A stretch of DNA of 6,619 nt from a bacterium (GTDB lineage: Bacteria > UBA9089 > CG2-30-40-21 > SBAY01), in assembly GCA_040757115.1 (NCBI GenBank), contig JBFLYA010000208.1, positions 1 through 6,619 on the forward strand. The letters run 5' to 3'. Position numbers and translations under genes: made by a program. The notes beneath the pieces are model-generated. The model made no database searches, was not told the DNA's origin, and saw only the letters and a program-made list of their open reading frames with translations. This document shows, one piece after another, positions 1-3,329 of the stretch. Positions within the stretch are counted from its first letter, which is position 1; each line of letters opens with the position of its first letter.

Positions 1-65
1 TTTGTGGGTAACTTTTAACACCTCTATTATTATCAATTTCCTCCAAAGAGCAAAATGCAAAACTC

Positions 66-176
66 GTTTATAGTTTAGGGTTTATAGTTTATAGTGTATA
101 GTTTATAGTTTATGGTTTATAGTTTATAGTCTATAGTCCTTCAACTATAAACTATCAACTATAAACTATCAACTAT
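66..176. repeat. Palindromic heptamer array (TTTATAG unit)
   Basis: The left arm (66-137) is roughly ten near-copies of the heptamer TTTATAG, with variants such as TTTAGGG, TGTATAG and TTTATGG. After a short spacer (138-142) the right arm (143-176) carries the complementary units CTATAAA and CTATCAA. The array could therefore fold into one long hairpin. It is not CRISPR: the units abut with no unique spacers. Function unknown. Confidence 0.85.
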
Positions 177-263
177 CTACTACATTTCAGCGTTAAAATA
201 GTTGAAGCAAAGATATTACCAAATTCCTCCAACTCTTTGAGAAACCATGCTACTTCCTTTTTG

Positions 264-308
264 AAATTTGATTTGTAATTTTGCATTTTGATATTTGATA
301 TTTATTTG
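264..308. repeat. Degenerate heptamer tract (TTTGATA-like)
   Basis: Successive T-rich units recur about every 7-8 bases: ATTTGAT, TTTGTAA, TTTTGCA, TTTTGATA, TTTGATA. The last two are near-identical tandem copies. This is probably a small repeat array of the kind seen at 66-176, and no gene overlaps it. The repeat character is weaker than in the first array because the units vary. Confidence 0.5.
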
Positions 309-353
309 TTGTCTCCCCCAAATCCTATTTTGCAGAACCCTACTGAGTGATAT

Positions 354-372
354 AAGCATCAAAATGATGCTT
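354..372. other. 8-bp perfect hairpin
   Basis: AAGCATCA (354-361) and TGATGCTT (365-372) form a perfect 8-bp stem with an AAA loop. No T-run follows, so it is not a standard intrinsic terminator. It may be an operator-like palindrome, but no nearby gene or clear promoter supports that. Confidence 0.45.
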
Positions 373-447
373 GATTGAAGTCTATTATACCGGAAAAGGA
401 GGCATCAGGGAATAGTACAGTTTTCCTAAAAATGTATCTTTTTCTTC

Positions 448-477
448 TTGACATCAAATATCCTCATATGCTAAACT
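448..477 (+). promoter_or_regulatory. Sigma-70-type promoter, copy 1
   Basis: A perfect -35 box TTGACA (448-453) lies 18 bp before TAAACT (472-477), which matches TATAAT at 4/6. It is preceded by TG at 469-470, giving an extended -10 (TGn). Transcription would start near 484-486 and run through attC1 into the mntA-hepT pair, whose first codon is about 130 nt downstream. Strength and use are inferred. Confidence 0.65.
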
Positions 478-496
478 TAAAATAGTTCTACAAAGC

Positions 497-522
497 TGGC
501 AAAAAAACTGCCACAAAGTGGC
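497..522 (+). promoter_or_regulatory. Competing hairpins in leader, copy 1
   Basis: TGGCA (497-501) can pair with TGCCA (509-513), or GCCAC (510-514) can pair with GTGGC (518-522). The two stems share bases 510-513 and so exclude each other. They lie about 10-35 nt after the predicted transcription start. This layout resembles a small switch, but no T-run or ribosome site makes its output obvious. The copy at 2285-2310 has identical stems. Confidence 0.4.
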
Positions 523-525
523 TTA

Positions 526-587
526 GTTCAACCCAGCGCTGCACCTGACCCTCGCTTCGCTCGGGCAGGTGAGATTGGTCGTTAGCT
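526..587 (+). other. attC1 recombination site
   Basis: R'' is GTTCAAC (526-532) and R' is GTTAGCT (581-587), with cleavage expected between G581 and T582. On folding, AAC pairs with GTT and CCA (533-535) pairs with TGG (576-578). CACCTG (542-547) pairs with CAGGTG (566-571), A548 is an extrahelical base, and CCC (549-551) pairs with GGG (563-565). The length of about 62 bp, paired end boxes, bulged base and variable apex are the standard attC design. It marks the left edge of cassette A. Confidence 0.85.
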
Positions 588-616
588 CAATAAATTCTAA
601 AAAGCAAGGTTGAAAA

Positions 617-907
617 ATGAAAATAGAGAAGAAATTCAAAAGATTAAAAGAAATAAAAGCAGACATTCAAAAAAGTTATTTTATAAAACAAATTGGGGTG
701 TTTGGCTCATATATTAGAAAGGAAGAGGAATCTGAGAGTGATTTAGATATTTTGGTTGAATTCTATAAACCAATAGATATTTTTAAATTTATGGAATTAG
801 AAAGATTTCTCTCCGAAGAATTAAATATTAAAGTAGACCTTGTAAGTAAAAAAGCCTTGAAGCCTTTTATAGGAAGAGAGATTTTAAAGGAAGTAGTATA
901 TGTCTAA
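617..907 (+). CDS. MntA-like nucleotidyltransferase antitoxin
   Basis: This is a 96-residue minimal nucleotidyltransferase of the MNT family. The hallmark GSx10DxD motif is present (G30, S31, then D42 and D44) and a third acidic residue, D74, lies in a VDLV strand, so the metal-binding triad looks intact. In characterised MntA-HepT systems this protein is the antitoxin and inactivates HepT by adding AMP units to a tyrosine in the toxin's RX4HXY motif. The length is typical of the family. The ATG at 617 has a weak AAGG ribosome site about 7 nt upstream. The 3' end overlaps the start of the toxin gene by 8 bp, so the two are probably translationally coupled. The pair is the cargo of cassette A, and the promoter at 448-477 is the best candidate to express it. 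The family is clear; activity is inferred. Confidence 0.9.
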   Translation: MKIEKKFKRLKEIKADIQKSYFIKQIGVFGSYIRKEEESESDLDILVEFYKPIDIFKFMELERFLSEELNIKVDLVSKKALKPFIGREILKEVVYV

Positions 908-1262
908 GAGCGAGTTTAGAGATTCTTTGGTAGATGTTTGGAAAGAAATAGAACATATAGAAAGGTTTTCAACATCTCTTAATTATGAAGGATTGATGGA
1001 AGACGAGAAAACTCTGTATGCAATTGTAAGGTGTTTTGAAATTATTGGCGAGGCAGTAAAGAATATTCCAGAAGAGGTTAAAGAAAACTATTGCCAAATT
1101 CCATGGAAAGATATGGGGGGAATGAGGCACAAATTAATTCATGAATACTTTGGGGTTGACTATGAAATATTATGGGAGACCATAAAACATAGAATCCCAG
1201 AACTAAGAAGGGAATGGTTAAAGATACTGGAAGATTATGAATTAAAAGAGATTCAGAGCTAA
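900..1262 (+). CDS. HepT-like (DUF86) ribonuclease toxin
   Basis: This 120-residue, largely helical protein is of the HepT/DUF86 family, HEPN-fold RNases that act as toxins. The catalytic RX4HXY motif is complete (R76, H81, Y83). Upstream, R44 in the segment RCFEIIGEA matches the other conserved helix. Y83 is the residue an MntA partner would modify. The start at 900 lies inside mntA and has AGGA (888-891) about 8 nt upstream. The stop codon (1260-1262) lies inside the R'' box of attC2, as is common for cassette genes packed against their recombination site. Expected role: an RNase restrained by MntA, stabilising the array or acting in phage defence. Which of these applies here cannot be told from sequence. 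Confidence 0.9.
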   Translation: MSKSEFRDSLVDVWKEIEHIERFSTSLNYEGLMEDEKTLYAIVRCFEIIGEAVKNIPEEVKENYCQIPWKDMGGMRHKLIHEYFGVDYEILWETIKHRIPELRREWLKILEDYELKEIQS

Positions 1263-1318
1263 CAACTCGGCTATCAGCTAACCTCTCTTCGTTCGGTAGA
1301 TGAACTCTATCGTTAGCC
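1256..1318 (+). other. attC2 recombination site
   Basis: R'' is GAGCTAAC (1256-1263) and R' is GTTAGCC (1312-1318), with cleavage expected after G1312. The first eight bases of cassette A (G581 onward, GTTAGCTC) are the exact complement of this R'' box. In the central stem TCA (1274-1276) pairs with TGA (1301-1303) and CTA (1278-1280) with TAG (1297-1299). A1281 is extrahelical and CC (1282-1283) pairs with GG (1295-1296). The L boxes pair poorly. The site ends cassette A and opens cassette B. Confidence 0.78.
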
Positions 1319-1352
1319 GTACAAATTTTATCAATACAACAGGAGTTAGGTT

Positions 1353-2021
1353 ATGAAAAGTAGATTCCAAGATATACTATTCATACTTTTTGCTGTTGTA
1401 GTCATACCATTTTGCTATTGGACTTGTGGTATGAGAGGTCTTGCTGTTTTGGCATGGGCTTTTTTCTTACCACTCTATGTGCTGCGACTTGTAATCTGGT
1501 CTTTCTGGACAAGGTTGAAATCCTGGTTATCAGCTAAATGTACAGCCATATCCTGGAATATATTGGCATTCGGAGTCGGGGGAACTTTGGGAATTATTGT
1601 GTGGTTTGTGTTGTCCACAATCCTAAATGTTCCAAGATTTATCTTGCCCAAATGGTTGCAAATGCTCGGGTTTCTTATTGCAACAGTGGGATTAATATTG
1701 GCATTGTGGGCACAATGGCTTCTTGGCCTTCAAACTGCCATTCTTACGACTCGTATATTTGGCAAGGACAAACAAGAAGAGCGAAGAGTAGTCAGTACGG
1801 GTCCATACGCTATATTCCCTCATCCGATATTTTTAGGTGAGTGGTTAACTATAATTGGATGCTTTCTTTTAACATCACAGATTTCTCTGCTCATGTTATT
1901 ATTGATTGCTTTTTTATCAGACATGTTTGCGGCGAGCAGAGAAGAAAGAGATTTGCAAGAGCGATTTGGGGAGGAATACAAAACTTATCGCTCGCGGTTC
2001 TCCGTTTGGAAGCAATTGTAA
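1353..2021 (+). CDS. Integral-membrane methyltransferase, ICMT/PEMT-like
   Basis: This 222-residue membrane protein has hydrophobic segments at about residues 9-22, 29-50, 66-90, 100-128 and 160-188. The cytosolic signature GPYxxxxHPxxxG (G150 to G162, with H157) followed by EERDLxxRFGxEYxxYRxRF (197-216) is that of the ICMT and phospholipid N-methyltransferase family. These enzymes transfer a methyl group from S-adenosylmethionine to a membrane-embedded substrate. The bacterial substrate is usually unknown and cannot be called here. ATG 1353 has a good AGGAG site (1341-1345), 7 nt away. It is the only gene of cassette B. No promoter is evident in the 40 bp ahead of it, so it may depend on read-through from cassette A. 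Overlapping frames at 1538-1840 and 1841-2029 are shadows and do not indicate a frameshift. Confidence 0.85.
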   Translation: MKSRFQDILFILFAVVVIPFCYWTCGMRGLAVLAWAFFLPLYVLRLVIWSFWTRLKSWLSAKCTAISWNILAFGVGGTLGIIVWFVLSTILNVPRFILPKWLQMLGFLIATVGLILALWAQWLLGLQTAILTTRIFGKDKQEERRVVSTGPYAIFPHPIFLGEWLTIIGCFLLTSQISLLMLLLIAFLSDMFAASREERDLQERFGEEYKTYRSRFSVWKQL

Positions 2022-2044
2022 GAAAGTGAATTAATGAGAAGTTT

Positions 2045-2101
2045 GGCTAACGAATTAAGAATTTGTGTGGAGCAACGCTGACACACAATTCTGGGTTGAA
2101 C
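2045..2101 (+). other. attC3 recombination site
   Basis: R'' is GGCTAAC (2045-2051) and R' is GTTGAAC (2095-2101), a perfect GTTRRRY, with cleavage expected after G2095. The R'' box is the exact complement of the start of cassette B (GTTAGCC at 1312-1318). The fold is strong: AGAATT (2058-2063) pairs with AATTCT (2087-2092), T2064 is extrahelical, and GTGTG (2065-2069) pairs with CACAC (2082-2086). An apical AGC/GCT stem (2071-2073 / 2077-2079) has an AAC loop. The single bulged base is what integrases use to choose the strand. Confidence 0.88.
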
Positions 2102-2225
2102 TAACGCAATGGAGTATTATTTGGAATTTGAATAAAAGGCTATTTTGTATTTGGTAGGTTTAGTTATCTATTTTTGAGACTTCTATAGTCCGCTTTAATC
2201 CAGCTGTGAATGATTTTAATCAGCA

Positions 2226-2320
2226 CTTTTTCTTCTTGACATCAAATATCCTAATATGCTAAACTTAAAATAGTTCTACAAAGCTGGCAAAAAAACTGCC
2301 ACAAAGTGGCGTAGTTCAAC
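2226..2320 (+). repeat. 95-bp direct repeat, copy 2
   Basis: This is 93/95 identical to 438-532 at a constant offset of 1788 bp. The two differences lie in the promoter spacer (2253) and just after the second hairpin (2311). The promoter boxes and both stems are therefore unchanged. The repeat ends at the last base of the attC4 R'' box. Homologous recombination between the copies would delete a 1788-bp segment holding cassettes A and B. Confidence 0.95.
2236..2265 (+). promoter_or_regulatory. Sigma-70-type promoter, copy 2
   Basis: TTGACA (2236-2241) and TAAACT (2260-2265) are 18 bp apart, with TG of an extended -10 at 2257-2258. Transcription would begin near 2272-2274 and reach rnhA at 2480 after a leader of about 205 nt that includes the whole attC4 hairpin. 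The same competing hairpins as in copy 1 lie at 2285-2310. Confidence 0.65.
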
Positions 2321-2428
2321 GAATCATTGCAGCGGACTGCGGGGGAGCTGAGCACTTCTCAAAGTTTTGTTATGTATATAAAGTTTAGTGGCAATTCTCC
2401 CTGCCGCCGATGAACTCAAGCATTAGCT
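2314..2428 (+). other. attC4 recombination site, variant R' box
   Basis: R'' is GTTCAAC (2314-2320), the complement of the start of cassette C. R' reads ATTAGCT (2422-2428), with A where the invariant G of GTTRRRY should be. At about 115 bp it is the longest site here. The arms around 2328-2348 and 2397-2413 (GGGAG with CTCCC, CGG with CCG) give only an imperfect stem. The lost G and weaker fold suggest reduced or lost recombination at this junction. The complement test still identifies it as the end of cassette C. Confidence 0.65.
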
Positions 2429-2479
2429 GGTTGCGCCAAAATCGAGAAGGTATTCTGAAGACGGTGGATTTTGTAATAA

Positions 2480-3229
2480 ATGAGCCCAAAAAAGAAAAAA
2501 CAATACTATGTAGTCATACAGGGGCATAAGCCGGGAATCTACGATAAATGGTATGGACCAGGCGGTGCCGCAGAACAAGTTGTGGGATTTCCTGAAGCGC
2601 TTTATAAAGGATTCTACACTCAGGAAGAAATACATAAGTGGTTGAAGGAACCTGGTGAAACATCCTTTCTATTGGAGCGTATTCCTGAATTACTCGACAA
2701 ACCTGCTTGTTCACCACTTGAAGATTCCAATGCTTTGATTAAAAGAAGAGAGGTAGTGATTTACACCGACGGAGCGGCTATTAGCAATCCAGGACCCGGT
2801 GGTTATGGCGTGATTCTCCTTCACAAAGGGCGGAGGAAAGAACTATCCGGCGGTTACCGTCTGACGACTAATAATCGCATGGAACTGCGTGCTTGTATCG
2901 TTGGACTCAAGGCTTTGAAGTTCAAGTGTTCAGTGGTTATCTGGACTGACTCAAAGTATGTAATTCACGGTATTACTAAAGGCTGGGCAAGGCGATGGCG
3001 CGCCAACAACTGGATGCGTGGTCCAGAAAATAAGGCCGAAAATCCAGATTTATGGGCAGAGTTACTTGAGTTGTGTGAAAAACACGATGTGAAATTTAGA
3101 TGGGTAAAGGGACATGATGGCAATCCGCAAAACGAACGATGTGACCAATTGGCAAACAAAATGGCCAGACGAAGAGATTTGCCAGCAGACGAAGTTTATG
3201 AAACCATGAAAATCAAAAAGGACAGATAA
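2480..3229 (+). CDS. rnhA: Ribonuclease HI with N-terminal hybrid-binding domain
   Basis: This 249-residue RNase H1 cleaves the RNA strand of RNA-DNA hybrids. Residues about 8-55 (YYVVIQGHKPGIYDKW through FYTQEEIHKWL) form the RNase H1 N-terminal hybrid-binding (viroplasmin-like) domain, more familiar in eukaryotic enzymes and absent from the roughly 155-residue E. coli type. A linker (about 60-90) leads to the catalytic domain, with the DEDD set complete: D97 (YTDG), E135 (MELRA), D157 (TDSKYV) and D222 (NERCDQLA), plus catalytic-loop H212 (VKGHDG). The ATG at 2480 precedes the whole hybrid-binding domain, but its ribosome site is weak (GGTGGA, 2463-2468). The stop codon lies within the R'' box of attC5, which supports its being cassette cargo. 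By eye it is less A/T-rich than mntA-hepT, consistent with a separate origin. Likely expressed from the cassette C promoter. Confidence 0.93.
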   Translation: MSPKKKKQYYVVIQGHKPGIYDKWYGPGGAAEQVVGFPEALYKGFYTQEEIHKWLKEPGETSFLLERIPELLDKPACSPLEDSNALIKRREVVIYTDGAAISNPGPGGYGVILLHKGRRKELSGGYRLTTNNRMELRACIVGLKALKFKCSVVIWTDSKYVIHGITKGWARRWRANNWMRGPENKAENPDLWAELLELCEKHDVKFRWVKGHDGNPQNERCDQLANKMARRRDLPADEVYETMKIKKDR

Positions 3230-3288
3230 CCAATCGCTGAAGTTGACGGTGGGGGATAGTCGCACACCGCTTATTTCAGTCGTTAGAA
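3224..3288 (+). other. attC5 recombination site, last in array
   Basis: R'' is AGATAAC (3224-3230) and R' is GTTAGAA (3282-3288), with cleavage expected after G3282. Against the start of cassette D, CAGATAAC differs from the expected CAGCTAAC at one base. In the stem CTGAA (3237-3241) pairs with TTCAG (3275-3279), then a mismatched segment, then CGGTG (3247-3251) with CACCG (3265-3269) around a 13-nt apex. R' lacks the final pyrimidine. It closes cassette D. No partner complementary to the following bases is found after valS, so the array appears to end here. Confidence 0.7.
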
Positions 3289-3329
3289 AGTATTAAAAAG
3301 ACCAAAAAGAAAGGTAAAGGACAAATGAA

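Larger units (their letters stand above)
1..437. other. Gene-free left flank with repeats
   Basis: No reading frame with a plausible start, ribosome site and recognisable protein is visible on either strand. The stretch is A/T-rich and contains two heptamer-type repeat tracts and one hairpin, listed separately. No integrase gene or convincing attI site is visible, although an integron integrase would be expected to the left of the array given the orientation of the attC sites. The stretch ends where the 95-bp repeat begins at 438. Confidence 0.6.
438..532 (+). repeat. 95-bp direct repeat, copy 1
   Basis: These 95 bases recur at 2226-2320 without gaps and with two differences (C465/A2253 and T523/G2311). 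The repeat contains a promoter, two mutually exclusive small hairpins and, at its 3' edge, the R'' box of an attC site. Identity stops exactly at the last base of R'' (C532 / C2320), and the two attC sites beyond it are unrelated. In copy 2 the repeat is the 3' portion of a gene-free cassette (cassette C). Copy 1 is probably the end of a related cassette whose 5' boundary I could not find. Confidence 0.95.
2096..2422 (+). mobile_element. Gene-free, promoter-bearing cassette C
   Basis: This 327-bp cassette is bounded by attC3 (cleavage after G2095) and attC4 (cleavage after A2422). Its first nine bases including G2095, GTTGAACTA, complement its own R'' region TAGTTCAAC (2312-2320) exactly. No credible reading frame is present. 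The longest obvious one from an ATG near 2110 has only eight codons. The 3' half contains the second copy of the 95-bp repeat, with a promoter aimed at the rnhA cassette. Non-coding cassettes with promoters are known in integrons. This one may act as a portable promoter, or it may encode a short RNA. Confidence 0.75.
526..3288 (+). mobile_element. Integron cassette array, integrase not in window
   Basis: Five attC-like sites in one orientation delimit four cassettes: A 582-1312, B 1313-2095, C 2096-2422 and D 2423-3282. Cleavage in integrons falls after the first base of the R' box GTTRRRY. A cassette's first bases should therefore complement its own R'' box at the far end. Here GTTAGCTC pairs with GAGCTAAC (A), GTTAGCC with GGCTAAC (B) and GTTGAACTA with TAGTTCAAC (C). 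Cassette D would need GTTAGCTG to pair with CAGATAAC, which fits at 7/8. All genes in the array point the same way. With no intI visible this is either the distal part of a chromosomal integron or a cluster of attC sites lacking integrase (CALIN). valS to the right is probably flanking chromosome. Confidence 0.82.

Noticed and set aside
66-176. CRISPR array
   Set aside because: Units are seven bases, directly adjacent and partly inverted; there are no unique spacers and no cas genes.
13-198. Possible sixth attC from TTTTAAC (13-19) to GTTAAAA (192-198)
   Set aside because: The two boxes are complementary, but the site would be about 186 bp, longer than usual, and its body is the heptamer array. 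The cassette it would open does not match the R'' of attC1.
1538-2029. Two extra + strand frames (1538-1840, 1841-2029) suggesting a frameshifted or split gene
   Set aside because: The 1353-2021 frame is unbroken and has the complete methyltransferase signature; the others are alternate-frame shadows without recognisable motifs.
3325-3329. ATG at 3325 as the valS start
   Set aside because: It is out of frame with valS; the ATG at 3330 gives the conserved N-terminus and a better spacing to AGGA at 3318-3321.
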